From Candidatus Aminicenantota bacterium (GTDB taxonomy: Bacteria > Acidobacteriota > Aminicenantia > Aminicenantales > Aminicenantaceae): a stretch of DNA of 41,925 bases. The first letter of the stretch is position 1, and each line of letters opens with the position of its first letter. The stretch is taken from the NCBI GenBank assembly GCA_016927475.1, contig JAFGMO010000099.1, forward strand, positions 1 through 41,925, given 5' to 3'. The notes below the pieces were generated by a model that was not told the DNA's origin, did no database searches, and was given only the letters and a program-made list of their open reading frames with translations. Made by a program: the position numbers and the translations under genes. Shown in pieces: positions 9,785-18,834 of the stretch.

Positions 9785-9820
9785 TTTCAGGTGGTGAATA
9801 CTAAACTACATTTCCTGAAA
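9785..9820 (+). promoter_or_regulatory. Inverted repeat in the rho leader
   Basis: TTTCAGG and CCTGAAA form a 7-bp inverted repeat with a 22-nt loop in the 80-bp gap between lon and rho, ending 19 bp before the rho ATG. It has no T-run, so it is unlikely to be an intrinsic terminator. A leader structure affecting rho expression is possible, but this is inference. Confidence 0.3.
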
Positions 9821-9839
9821 TAAATAAGCGAGGTAAAAA

Positions 9840-11120
9840 ATGAAAGAGCTAAATTTAGCCGAACTCGAAGAAAAAAAAGAAAAAGAACTCATAAGTATTG
9901 CTGATGAGTTGGAAATCCCTGAAGATGAGCGTACCGACTCGAATCGACAGAATCTGACGTTCAAAATACTTGAAGCGCAGGCCAAAAAAAACGGGCTATT
10001 GTTTTCAGAGGGGGTCCTGGAATGCTTAGATGAGGGATTCGGTTTTTTACGTGCCCCGGAATTCAGTTATCTTCCGAGCCAGGATGATATTTATGTATCG
10101 CCTTCACAAATCCGGAAATTTCAACTTCGAACAGGCGATACGATCTCAGGAGTTGTACGCCCTCCGAAAAACGGTGAAAAATATTTTGCCTTAATAAAAA
10201 TTGAAGCTATCAATTTTGCCCATCCCGACATCATTCAAAATGAAAGACGCAACATCAATTTTGATAATTTAACTCCCCTTTATCCCTTTGAAAAAATAAA
10301 ACTGGAAGACGGTGAACGGAAAAATCTGAATGCTCGTGTTATGGATATGTTGACACCCATCGGAAAAGGACAGCGGGGATTGATTGTTTCACCACCGAGA
10401 GCCGGAAAAACAACACTTCTTAAGACCATCGCCAAATCCATAGAAAAAAACCATCCGGAGATGTTTCTTATCGTTCTTCTTGTCGCTGAGCGGCCTGAAG
10501 AAGTAACAGACTTTCAACGGAGCATTTCAGGAGAAGTCGTCGCCTCTACCTTTGATGAGCCTCCCGCCAGAAATGCCCAGGTTGCCAACATTGTTCTGGA
10601 AAAAGCCAAAAGGCTTGTTGAATTGAAGAGGGATGTGGTCATCCTGCTGGACAGTATCACACGGTTGGCCCGAGCTCATAACGCCATTATCCCTCCTTCG
10701 GGAAAAGTACTTTCCGGAGGAATTGATGCCAATGCTTTGAACAAACCTAAAAAGTTTTTCGGTTCCGCACGTAAGGTTGAAGAGGGGGGAAGTCTAACGA
10801 TCGTGGCTACGGCACTCGTTGATACGGGAAGCCGGATGGATGAGGTTATCTTTGAAGAATTCAAGGGAACGGGTAACATGGAGATAAACCTCGATAGAAG
10901 ACTTGTCGACAAACGAGTTTTTCCTGCCATTGATATTTCCCGTTCAGCCACCCGTAAAGAGGAGCTTCTTATCACGGAAAATGACCTCAACCGCATCTGG
11001 GTCCTGCGAAAGGTTTTATCACAGCTCGGGGAAGTCGAGGCCATGGAGCTTCTTCAAGACAAATTGTCTAAAACCAAAACAAATTCTGATTTTTTGGATG
11101 GCATGAGCAAGGGGCTTTGA
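9840..11120 (+). CDS. rho: Transcription termination factor Rho
   Basis: This 426-aa hexameric RNA-dependent ATPase ends transcription. The N-terminal helical Rho_N region is followed by the cold-shock-like RNA-binding domain starting [16 protein letters not shown] (around residue 58). The ATPase core has Walker A PPRAGKTT near residue 186 and Walker [17 protein letters not shown]. The C-terminal [10 protein letters not shown] and [12 protein letters not shown] segments match the family. The length is close to the E. coli protein, with no large N-terminal insertion. A GAGGT ribosome site precedes the ATG. It follows lon by 80 bp on the same strand. Confidence 0.98.
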   Translation: MKELNLAELEEKKEKELISIADELEIPEDERTDSNRQNLTFKILEAQAKKNGLLFSEGVLECLDEGFGFLRAPEFSYLPSQDDIYVSPSQIRKFQLRTGDTISGVVRPPKNGEKYFALIKIEAINFAHPDIIQNERRNINFDNLTPLYPFEKIKLEDGERKNLNARVMDMLTPIGKGQRGLIVSPPRAGKTTLLKTIAKSIEKNHPEMFLIVLLVAERPEEVTDFQRSISGEVVASTFDEPPARNAQVANIVLEKAKRLVELKRDVVILLDSITRLARAHNAIIPPSGKVLSGGIDANALNKPKKFFGSARKVEEGGSLTIVATALVDTGSRMDEVIFEEFKGTGNMEINLDRRLVDKRVFPAIDISRSATRKEELLITENDLNRIWVLRKVLSQLGEVEAMELLQDKLSKTKTNSDFLDGMSKGL

Positions 11121-11164
11121 TTCCTTCTTTTAAGCTCAGTCGTTTTTTTTATGCTTGCCTTTAA

Positions 11165-12748
11165 ATGTTAACCATGAAGTTCAACGGAAAAGAATACACG
11201 TCTTTCAGGGGAGCTTTCAACACACCCGAATATTCAAGCTGCATTGTCGGATGCAGGGGAGCATCTCCCATACCATGCGGAAAAAGTAAAGTCACCTCCC
11301 TGGATGCGGTCATGGAGCACATCAACGATGGGTGCACCATATCTTATCCTCACTATTATAGAAGCGGTGATCTGGGGTTGAAACTCATCGTAGAAAAGCT
11401 AAGGGAAAAGGGGAAAAAAGACATAAAAATATATGGTAACGCGTTTTTCGACAATAACGATCCCTGGCTGATTGATGCATTCCGAAGCGGAACATTAAGC
11501 GGCTTGTACGGTAATATATACCGGAAAATCGGTGAATACGTCATGAATGGAGAACTTTTACCCTGGGTAACCGTTGGTTTCTCCCATGGGAACAGGGTTC
11601 GTAAGCTTCAAACGGGAGAAGTTCATGTCGACGTCGCTTTTGCTCCCGTTCCCATAGCGGATATTTACGGCAATGCCAACGGTATCTTCGGAAAAGAGGA
11701 ACAGCTTTGCGGTCCATTAGGCCTGGTAGCGGCGGACTCGGAATATGCCGATTTTACTTGTTTAATGGCGGGAACGGTGAGCGAAGAGTTTGTCGTACCC
11801 ATATCTTTATCCATGACGAATACGGATTTTGTCGTTCCCGTCGATACGCCCGGTTTGGCTTCCGGAATCGGGTCGGGAACTTTGAACCTGGAGAAAGCGA
11901 AAAGCCATCCTTTTAATGCCCGCGTTGGGGAAAATGTGACCGCTGTCTTGAAGGCTGCCGGAGTCGTAAAGGATGGATTTAATTTTCAGGTAGGCAGTGG
12001 AGCAGGTCTCATTGTCCTGGACAACATTCGTAAAATGCTGAAAGCCGACAAAAAATGCGCCAACTTCGCTATGGGAGGTGTGACCTCACTGCATGTGGAC
12101 ATGCTCAACGAAGGGACCATAAGCACACTGCTTCATGGACAGCTTTTCGAACCGAGCCGTAAAGTGATCGATTCCATGCGTGAAAATTCCCATCATATTG
12201 AAATAACAGCCGGGTATTATGCCTCGGTCGCCAACAAAGAGAATGCTGTAAACGCCCTAGACCTGGCTGTGTTATCGGCTTTAGAGGTAGATCTGGATTT
12301 CAATCTGAATACGGTCTGCGCCAACGGGCGCATTATCGGGGGGATCGGAGGGGGACAGGATGTCGCGGCCGGATCCGAACTGACCATCATTTTTCTTCCC
12401 CTGGCGACGGGGAAAAACGGAAAAGGATTTCCCAAGGTTGTGGAAAAAGTCTATACCAGGACGACTCCGGGAGAGGTGGTAGACGTGATTGTCACGGAGG
12501 AATATATATCAGTGAACCCAAAAAGCTCAACTCCTGCTAAAGAAAGCATTTTGGAAAACGGCAAAACTTTTGGATTACAGATTGTCCCTATAGAGGAATT
12601 ACACCAACGGTCCCTAACACGTGCCCGGGAATTGGGACGCATTCCTGAGATCCGTAAGACAACCGAAGAAGTCCTGCATGTTATCGAATGGAGGGATGGT
12701 ACTCTTCTGGATGTCATAAGGCGTCTTCTTACCATGCAGGCTGGTTAG
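11165..12748 (+). CDS. citF: Citrate lyase alpha subunit-like CoA/ACP transferase
   Basis: The 527-aa protein matches the citrate lyase alpha subunit (citrate:acetyl-ACP transferase). Visible hallmarks are FAPVPIADIYGNANG, VPVDTPGLASGIGSGTL and IIGGIGGGQDVAAGS, spread over a two-domain CoA-transferase fold. In known systems CitF swaps acetyl on the CitD acyl carrier for citrate, and CitE then cleaves citrate to oxaloacetate and acetate. No citD, citE, citC or citG is present in this window, so the function may differ or its partners may lie elsewhere. The start is ambiguous between ATG 11165 and ATG 11174; neither has a good ribosome site. It begins 44 bp after rho. Confidence 0.85.
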   Translation: MLTMKFNGKEYTSFRGAFNTPEYSSCIVGCRGASPIPCGKSKVTSLDAVMEHINDGCTISYPHYYRSGDLGLKLIVEKLREKGKKDIKIYGNAFFDNNDPWLIDAFRSGTLSGLYGNIYRKIGEYVMNGELLPWVTVGFSHGNRVRKLQTGEVHVDVAFAPVPIADIYGNANGIFGKEEQLCGPLGLVAADSEYADFTCLMAGTVSEEFVVPISLSMTNTDFVVPVDTPGLASGIGSGTLNLEKAKSHPFNARVGENVTAVLKAAGVVKDGFNFQVGSGAGLIVLDNIRKMLKADKKCANFAMGGVTSLHVDMLNEGTISTLLHGQLFEPSRKVIDSMRENSHHIEITAGYYASVANKENAVNALDLAVLSALEVDLDFNLNTVCANGRIIGGIGGGQDVAAGSELTIIFLPLATGKNGKGFPKVVEKVYTRTTPGEVVDVIVTEEYISVNPKSSTPAKESILENGKTFGLQIVPIEELHQRSLTRARELGRIPEIRKTTEEVLHVIEWRDGTLLDVIRRLLTMQAG

Positions 12749-12769
12749 ACTAGAAGATAGAGTTGCGGT

Positions 12770-12868
12770 TCAGTTTGAAGAATTTTTTCCTTGTTTATGA
12801 CCTTTAGGCTTCAAAGCTCTCAATAAACGATGGGAGTTAAAGGATTTTATCATCTCTTCCAGATTCAT
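12770..12868 (-). CDS. Possible 32-aa small protein overlapping the glycosyltransferase stop
   Basis: A 32-codon frame starts at an ATG overlapping the glycosyltransferase stop codon (ATGA) and ends with TGA. The product is basic and begins MNLEEMIKSFNSHRLL, ending with GHKQGKNSSN. The ATGA junction favours translational coupling, but the frame is short enough to arise by chance. I recognise no family. It could also be an out-of-frame tail of the upstream gene. Confidence 0.3.
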   Translation of the reverse strand: MNLEEMIKSFNSHRLLRALKPKGHKQGKNSSN

Positions 12869-13971
12869 TTTTTTTGAAGAAGATGGAGATATTTTTGTAC
12901 GATATGTTCCCAATTGTAAAATTGCCGGATTCTCTGCTGCGATTTTTCATTCATCTCTTTAAATAAAGCCATGTTTTTTTGGTTGGAAAGTAACCTGGTG
13001 ATGTCTCCTGAATCTTTGAAATATACAGCCGTGTTCCCTGCGGTCGCCCTGTTAAAAGGATTATCATGGGCGATGATAAAGTTTCCGCAGGCCATAGCTT
13101 CAAGAAGAGAAGGATTGGTCCCTCCAACGCTGTGGCCATGAAAATAAGCTAAACAATGGAAACGCAGGGAGATAATCGTTTCTTTTTTATAGACACCTCC
13201 CAAAAAAACAACACCCTTGTATTTTTGAAAGTTTAGAAGACGGCGGACATATTTTTTGGATCCTTCAATCGGTCCAACAATGACCAATTTACGGTTAACA
13301 TTGCTCTGAACATATCCTTCAATGATGGTGTGGACAAGATTTTCCGGTTCCAGACGGCAGACAACAATGAAATAATCTTTCGGGGCAAGGTTGAATTTTT
13401 TTAGAGGAAAAATCGGGAGTGGGGTCTCGGGGATATCGGCGCCGTAAGAAATATAACTGATTTTATGCCCGGCATTGTATTTTTTATACAAATATTTCAG
13501 AATTTCGGTGGAATCGGCGATAACGATGTCTGAAGCCAGCATGGCAATTTTTTCCATAACGCGAAGATAATTTCGAGAAAAGAATCCCCACTTGGATCGT
13601 TTCCATTCCAGGCCATCCATATTTATCCAGATTTTTTTCCTATAAAGCTTCAGGATTAAGAGAAAGATCGCATTGTGGTAGCCGAGCATATAGATTATAT
13701 CATAGCCTTTTCGGGATTGAATTACCGAAACAAGATGCGAAACAATACTCCGTAAACCCCGGACCTGAACCGTTCTGACATATTTAAGGTGAATTCCTTT
13801 GTATGTTTTTTGATGAATATGACTGCCGATATTTTCACAGACTACAGTCGGTTCATATCCATATCTAAAAAGCCGTTTCGAGAGTTCTTCAGCCAGGGTT
13901 TCAAAACCTCCCCATTTTGCCGGAATACCCCTGCTTCCCAGGATAGCGATTTTTTCTCTTTTTTGGAGCAA
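12865..13971 (-). CDS. Glycosyltransferase with DUF1972 N-terminal domain (GT4-like)
   Basis: The 368-aa protein opens with IAILGSRGIPAKWGGFETLAEEL, the DUF1972 signature of rhamnosyl- and other sugar transferases that build surface polysaccharide. The C-terminal half has the GT-B donor domain with CRLEPENL near residue 210 and GGTNPSLLEAMACGNFII near 290, which holds the sugar-nucleotide contacts. It should act at the inner face of the cytoplasmic membrane. The only plausible start is a TTG at 13971; no ATG or GTG occurs in frame before the upstream stop, and AGGA lies about ten bases upstream. No other polysaccharide genes are adjacent. Donor and acceptor sugars are unknown. Confidence 0.9.
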   Translation of the reverse strand: MLQKREKIAILGSRGIPAKWGGFETLAEELSKRLFRYGYEPTVVCENIGSHIHQKTYKGIHLKYVRTVQVRGLRSIVSHLVSVIQSRKGYDIIYMLGYHNAIFLLILKLYRKKIWINMDGLEWKRSKWGFFSRNYLRVMEKIAMLASDIVIADSTEILKYLYKKYNAGHKISYISYGADIPETPLPIFPLKKFNLAPKDYFIVVCRLEPENLVHTIIEGYVQSNVNRKLVIVGPIEGSKKYVRRLLNFQKYKGVVFLGGVYKKETIISLRFHCLAYFHGHSVGGTNPSLLEAMACGNFIIAHDNPFNRATAGNTAVYFKDSGDITRLLSNQKNMALFKEMNEKSQQRIRQFYNWEHIVQKYLHLLQKK

Positions 13972-14421
13972 AAAACTTGTCCTAAATAATAACCTATGCC
14001 TAAAATCGTGAATGAATCAGTCCGATACTTATATACAGGATAGATTAGTCGTCTAGAATTGGTAAAGTCGGTCTCAAAAAGAGCCGTTATTACCTTTCAT
14101 ATGAAGCTTTTTGAAGAATAGTCAAAAATAACACGTTCATATTATTTGAAATGAAATAAAAAATCAATCAACGTGATGCATCAACGTGATGCATAATTAT
14201 ATTTTGCTGAAATATATGGAAGATAATGCGGTCTTGTTCGTCTAAACATTCCAGGGAAAAAAATGCATGTGATGCGAAGTAACTTTTCAGTGTTTTTTGA
14301 CGTTAAAAATGATGAAATAAAATTTGATATTTGTTATATTAAATAGATAAGACATATAAAGATTATAATAATTGAATATGATGGTTCAAAGAATTGAAAA
14401 CTATCTGAAGATGAGGTTACC
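13972..14421. other. 450-bp AT-rich intergenic leader between divergent genes
   Basis: No convincing gene is seen. The segment is AT-rich and separates the minus-strand glycosyltransferase from the plus-strand efflux operon. It contains the GTGATGC repeats reported separately and several TATATT/TAAAAT-like boxes around 14318-14345. TTGACG at 14297 lies 15 bp from TAAAAT at 14318, shorter than the ideal promoter spacing, so no promoter is called with confidence. Confidence 0.5.
14167..14192. repeat. Tandem 13-bp repeat ATCAACGTGATGC x2
   Basis: Two perfect adjacent copies of ATCAACGTGATGC occupy 14167-14179 and 14180-14192. Their junction creates the 10-bp palindrome TGATGCATCA. A third partial copy, GTGATGC, occurs at 14269-14275. 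The position 230-255 bp upstream of the efflux adaptor gene, in a divergent region, suggests a regulator-binding site; this role is inferred. Confidence 0.6.
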
Positions 14422-15708
14422 ATGAAAAAGGTTTTATTCTGTTTAACGTTGATTTCCCTGGTGGTATGCATGGGGTGTGCAAAATCCCGTAATTCGGAAA
14501 TCTCTGAAAGTAGAGATCAGGAAAACAGATCCCAGAGAAGAACCGATGGTCCACTGCAAAGCAAAAGGGAACGGTCTAATCCTCAAGGAAAAATGCCGGC
14601 GGATTTGAAAGATATCGATATCGATAAACTAAACATTCCGGATCAGATGAAAGAAGCCATTCGGTCTGGTCGTATTCCTAAAGAGCGTGTTCAGGAAATG
14701 CTGCGTTCCATGCAAGGAGAAGGAGGAGACCTTCCTTTGGTGAGTGTGCAAAATCTTGAAAGGAAAAACCTAAACTCTTATTTGATTTTGAACGGTGTTG
14801 TGGAGCCTGAGAGGACTATTGAAATTTTTTCCCGTCTTTCCGCCTACGTCAAAAAAATCGTTAAGGAGGAAGGGGATTATGTTCAGGAAAATGACATCCT
14901 GGCTCTTCTGGACGATACGGAAATAACCATCGGTTACAAGCAGTCAAAAATCGAGCTCGAGCAGGCAAAGCTCAGTTACGAAGAAGAAAAGCGCAATTAT
15001 GAACGAAACAAAGAACTGATCAAAAAAATGCTTATTTCAGAACAGGAATTCCAGGCTTCCGAAGCTTTGACCAACCAGAGAGAGATGGATTATGAAAGAA
15101 GTCTGGAAAATTTTAAAAATTACGAGCTGCAGCTTAACTGGACCAAAATTCGTTCTCTTTCTTCAGGATATATAACGGAAAGGCTTATCGAGATGGGAGA
15201 TAAGGTCAATTCCAATGAACATGTTTATACCATAGAGGATTTTTCACCTCTTTTAATAAGGGTATATGCTCCTTCTGCTGATGCCATTCATCTCAAGCCC
15301 CAAATGGAAACCGAGATAACGACGGATGTTCTCGAAGGCAAGGTTTTTGAAGGAAACGTTAAGCTCATCAATCCCCGTATCGATGTTCAGTCGGGAACGG
15401 TAAAAGTAACCGTAGAGACTTATGACGAGTCCCGGCAGCTCCTACCGGGGATGTTTGTCCAGGTCAAAATCATCGTCGGCCAAAAAGAGGATATATTGGT
15501 CGTACCGCGAAAAGCCCTTCTTTTCAAACAGAATAAATCATATGTTTTTGTTCTTAATGGACGGAATGTTGAAGAACGGGAAGTTAATCTGGGATTGACT
15601 GAAGAAGATGAAGTCGAGATTGTCGAAGGCCTGAAAGAGGGAGAAGTCATCGTTGTTGTCGGTGTCGAATCTCTTAAAGACGGGCAGATGGTCGAGATTA
15701 TCCAATAA
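14422..15708 (+). CDS. RND efflux periplasmic adaptor (membrane fusion protein), lipoprotein
   Basis: The 428-aa adaptor would link an inner-membrane RND pump to an outer-membrane channel. The signal sequence ends at VVCMGC, so Cys19 is the likely lipidation site. Residues about 20-95 are an unusual charged linker rich in Asp, Lys, Arg and Ser (for example DLKDIDIDKLNIPDQM). The biotinyl-lipoyl-like domain begins near residue 110. A helical hairpin spans about 175-240, and beta-barrel and membrane-proximal domains end at LKDGQMVEIIQ. The ATG has GAGG upstream. The next gene begins within about ten bases of its stop, so it is the first gene of an adaptor-RND-RND operon. Confidence 0.93.
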   Translation: MKKVLFCLTLISLVVCMGCAKSRNSEISESRDQENRSQRRTDGPLQSKRERSNPQGKMPADLKDIDIDKLNIPDQMKEAIRSGRIPKERVQEMLRSMQGEGGDLPLVSVQNLERKNLNSYLILNGVVEPERTIEIFSRLSAYVKKIVKEEGDYVQENDILALLDDTEITIGYKQSKIELEQAKLSYEEEKRNYERNKELIKKMLISEQEFQASEALTNQREMDYERSLENFKNYELQLNWTKIRSLSSGYITERLIEMGDKVNSNEHVYTIEDFSPLLIRVYAPSADAIHLKPQMETEITTDVLEGKVFEGNVKLINPRIDVQSGTVKVTVETYDESRQLLPGMFVQVKIIVGQKEDILVVPRKALLFKQNKSYVFVLNGRNVEEREVNLGLTEEDEVEIVEGLKEGEVIVVVGVESLKDGQMVEIIQ

Positions 15709-15717
15709 GTGCCGCCG

Positions 15718-18700
15718 ATGAAACTCGTAAAATTCTCCCTCAATCGTCCGGTATCTATTTTTATGTTCACGGTGGCCGCCGTGATTTTCGGTATCATCTC
15801 CTATTCTAAATTAAGCTTAAATCTGCTGCCGAAAATATCCTACCCCACTTTAACTGTAAGAACAGAATATCCGGGGACAGCCCCGTCAGAAATAGAAAAT
15901 ATTATTTCAAAACCCATCGAAGAAACCTGTGGTGTCGTGGACAATGTTGTTCGTGTCTCATCCGTGTCACGGGCTGAACTGTCTGAAGTAACGGTTGAAT
16001 TCGCCTGGCAGACCAATATGGACTTCGCCACCCTGAAGCTGAGAGAGAAGCTGGATCTGCTGAGGCTTCCCGTTGGAGCGGAAAAACCCATTATCCTGCG
16101 CTATGATCCCAACCAGGAGCCCATTATGAAACTTGGCATTATGGGGGATGCCGAGCTCTCCAGGATAAGATTCGTCTCTGAAACCGAACTCAAACAGGCC
16201 CTGGAGAGTATTGCCGGAGTCGCCTCCTGTTCTATTTCCGGAGGCCTGGAGGACGAGATCCATATCGACATTCATGAGCAGAAGTTAAGTATGTTGAATA
16301 TTCCCATCACGACCGTGGCCAACCGTCTGGAGCAGGAAAATGTGAATCTCTCGGCCGGCATCCTCAAGCAGCAGGACAGTCAGTATTTGGTCCGGACCGT
16401 GAATGAGTTCAAAACCGTCGAGGAAATACGAGACATTATTATCGTCAAAAGAGAAGATGTCATGATTACCCTGGGGAGCATCGCCGATGTTTTCAGGGGA
16501 TACAAGGAGAGAAAGGTCATCACCCGGATAAACGGCAGGGAATGTATTGAAGCCGCTATTTACCGGGCTGCCGATGCCAATACCGTATCAGTGGCCAATG
16601 CTGTTGCTGTTAAGCTGGTTCAGGTACGTGAGAACATCTTAAAACCTCGTAAAATGGATTATATGATCATCACCAATCAGTCCAAATTCATTAAAAGCAC
16701 CATCAAGGAAGTTATCCAGACAGCCGTTATAGGCGGAATCCTGGCTATTCTGATCCTTTTTTATTTTTTAAAAAACTTGCGCAGCACGTTGATCATCGGA
16801 GCGGCCATTCCGATATCCGTCATCATCACTTTTTTCCTGATGTATTCATCCAATATTTCCTTAAACATCATTTCTCTCGGAGGGCTGGCTCTAGGTATCG
16901 GTATGCTTGTCGACAGCTCCATCGTTGTGCTGGAGTCTATCCAGCGCTATCGGGAGAACGGCCTGAATCTTTACCAAGCCTCTTTGCAAGGGACATCTGA
17001 GGTAGCCGGGGCTGTTTCAGCTTCCACGTTCACCACAGTCGCCGTTTTTTTCCCTATCGTTTTTGTCGAAGGGATTGCCGGTCAGCTTTTCAAGGATATG
17101 GCCTTAACGGTAACCTATTCACTTCTGGCTTCGTTGGCGGTTTCTCTGACCCTGGTTCCTATGTTGAATTCCGTGATGCGCCGCGAACATTCCAAAGCGC
17201 GTTTTACAGCATTCCTGAAAAAGATATTTAAACCTGCCGATAAGCTATATGACAAGGTTTTTCAATATTATGGAACAGCCCAGAAATTTACTTTCTCCCA
17301 CAGAAAAATCATCATCATCGGTGTAATTCTTGTCTTTTTTATGACCGTTTTTCTGACACGCTTCATGGGGCAGGAATTGATTCCCGTCATTTCCCAGGGA
17401 GAATTCGTCATTGATGTGGAGTTCACACCGGGAACATCCCTAAAGGAAAACACGTCCATCGTCACCGATATATCGGATGCATTGAAGAAATATCCCGAAG
17501 TGGAAAGCATCTATGAGCTCATCGGAAAGGGGTCAGCCGGCGGCATTTCATTTCAGGAAGAGCGGGAAAATCTCTCCGAATTCATCATTCGTCTCAAACC
17601 CGGAATACTCGGCAAACAGGAAGACAGGATCATGGAAAGAGCCCGGAAAGATCTGGGCCGTTTTCCGACGACGGAATATAAGGTCTATAAACCCCGGCTT
17701 TTTTCCTTCAAGGCTCCCCTGGAAGTCGTGGTTTCAGGAAATGATATAGATGAGATAAAACGTGTTTCCGACGACCTTTTAGCCAAATTAAGGAAGATAG
17801 ATGGAATCGCCGACCTTAAATCGAGCATGGAGCAGGGATACCCTGAAGTCCAGATCATTTTTAACCGGGCCGTATTGGCTTCACAGGACATGACCATCAA
17901 CTCCGTAGGCACCCAAATCCGGAATAAAATCGAAGGGGAAGTCGCGACACGGTTCATCGAAAGCGACAGGGAAGTTGATATCCGGGTCCGGGTTTCCGAA
18001 AATTTCCGGGACCGTATCGAAAAGATCGAAAGGATAAGTATCCTTAATGGTATGGGAGTCATGGTTCCTTTGAAAGCCCTGGCGACCATCCAAATAAATG
18101 AAGGGCCTGCCGAGATTAGGCGTATCCTCCAGCAAAAGTCCGCAGTCATCACCGGGACAAACTCGGGTATCTCATTAGATGAAGCCAAGGAAAAAATTCT
18201 TGGACAAACGAGGACCGTAAACAAAACACCAGATATATCCATTTATTTAGCGGGACAAAGCATGGAGCAGGACGTCGCTTTCAACTCCATGATATTCGCC
18301 ATTCTTTTGGCTGTTTTCCTGGTCTACCTTGTTATGGCTTCACAGTTTGAATCCTTCAAGAAGCCTTTTATCATCATGTTCACCATCCCTCTAGGCATTA
18401 TCGGTGTTGTTTTTATCGGGTTGATGACCAGAATGACCATCAATGTCATTGTGCTTATCGGCTTGGTTGTCCTGTCCGGAATCATCGTCAATAACGCCAT
18501 CGTGCTGGTGGATTACATCGGAAAGCTACAGAAAAAGGGAATGAAAAAAGTGGAGGCCATAAAGACGGCGGCACGGGTCAGATGGCGTCCCATTCTCATG
18601 ACGACGGCGACAACCGTCCTGGGACTTCTACCCATGGCCCTGGATTTTAACGAGGGATTTGAAATCAGGATTCCGCTGGCCTTGACGTTAATCGGAGGAT

Positions 18701-18834
18701 TGATTTTTGGAACGTTTCTCACCCTTGTTTTCATTCCGCTTGTCTATAACACCGTGGTCAAAGAGTCCGACTCTCAGGCAATAACAAAGGCCAAAAAGGC
18801 CATCGCAGAAAAAATGAAAGTTACGAACAAATGA
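15718..18834 (+). CDS. RND family efflux permease, first of a pair
   Basis: The ~1038-aa AcrB/HAE-type proton-driven exporter has the usual layout: TM1 at FSLNRPVSIFMFTVAAVIFG, a periplasmic porter loop, TM2-6, a second porter loop and TM8-12. In TM4 the proton-relay pair reads Asp399-Ser400 (LVDSSIVVLE), where classical pumps have Asp-Asp. TM10 has NNAIVLVDYIGK. I chose ATG 15718 (MKLVKFSLNRPVS) over the GTG at 15709. No Shine-Dalgarno sequence is evident, which fits coupling to the adaptor gene. Its stop overlaps the second permease start by 4 bp. Substrate cannot be inferred. Confidence 0.94.
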   Translation: MKLVKFSLNRPVSIFMFTVAAVIFGIISYSKLSLNLLPKISYPTLTVRTEYPGTAPSEIENIISKPIEETCGVVDNVVRVSSVSRAELSEVTVEFAWQTNMDFATLKLREKLDLLRLPVGAEKPIILRYDPNQEPIMKLGIMGDAELSRIRFVSETELKQALESIAGVASCSISGGLEDEIHIDIHEQKLSMLNIPITTVANRLEQENVNLSAGILKQQDSQYLVRTVNEFKTVEEIRDIIIVKREDVMITLGSIADVFRGYKERKVITRINGRECIEAAIYRAADANTVSVANAVAVKLVQVRENILKPRKMDYMIITNQSKFIKSTIKEVIQTAVIGGILAILILFYFLKNLRSTLIIGAAIPISVIITFFLMYSSNISLNIISLGGLALGIGMLVDSSIVVLESIQRYRENGLNLYQASLQGTSEVAGAVSASTFTTVAVFFPIVFVEGIAGQLFKDMALTVTYSLLASLAVSLTLVPMLNSVMRREHSKARFTAFLKKIFKPADKLYDKVFQYYGTAQKFTFSHRKIIIIGVILVFFMTVFLTRFMGQELIPVISQGEFVIDVEFTPGTSLKENTSIVTDISDALKKYPEVESIYELIGKGSAGGISFQEERENLSEFIIRLKPGILGKQEDRIMERARKDLGRFPTTEYKVYKPRLFSFKAPLEVVVSGNDIDEIKRVSDDLLAKLRKIDGIADLKSSMEQGYPEVQIIFNRAVLASQDMTINSVGTQIRNKIEGEVATRFIESDREVDIRVRVSENFRDRIEKIERISILNGMGVMVPLKALATIQINEGPAEIRRILQQKSAVITGTNSGISLDEAKEKILGQTRTVNKTPDISIYLAGQSMEQDVAFNSMIFAILLAVFLVYLVMASQFESFKKPFIIMFTIPLGIIGVVFIGLMTRMTINVIVLIGLVVLSGIIVNNAIVLVDYIGKLQKKGMKKVEAIKTAARVRWRPILMTTATTVLGLLPMALDFNEGFEIRIPLALTLIGGLIFGTFLTLVFIPLVYNTVVKESDSQAITKAKKAIAEKMKVTNK

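Noticed and set aside
14167..14192. Tandem repeats as a CRISPR array
   Set aside because: The copies are adjacent with no spacers, only 13 bp long, and no cas gene is present in the window.
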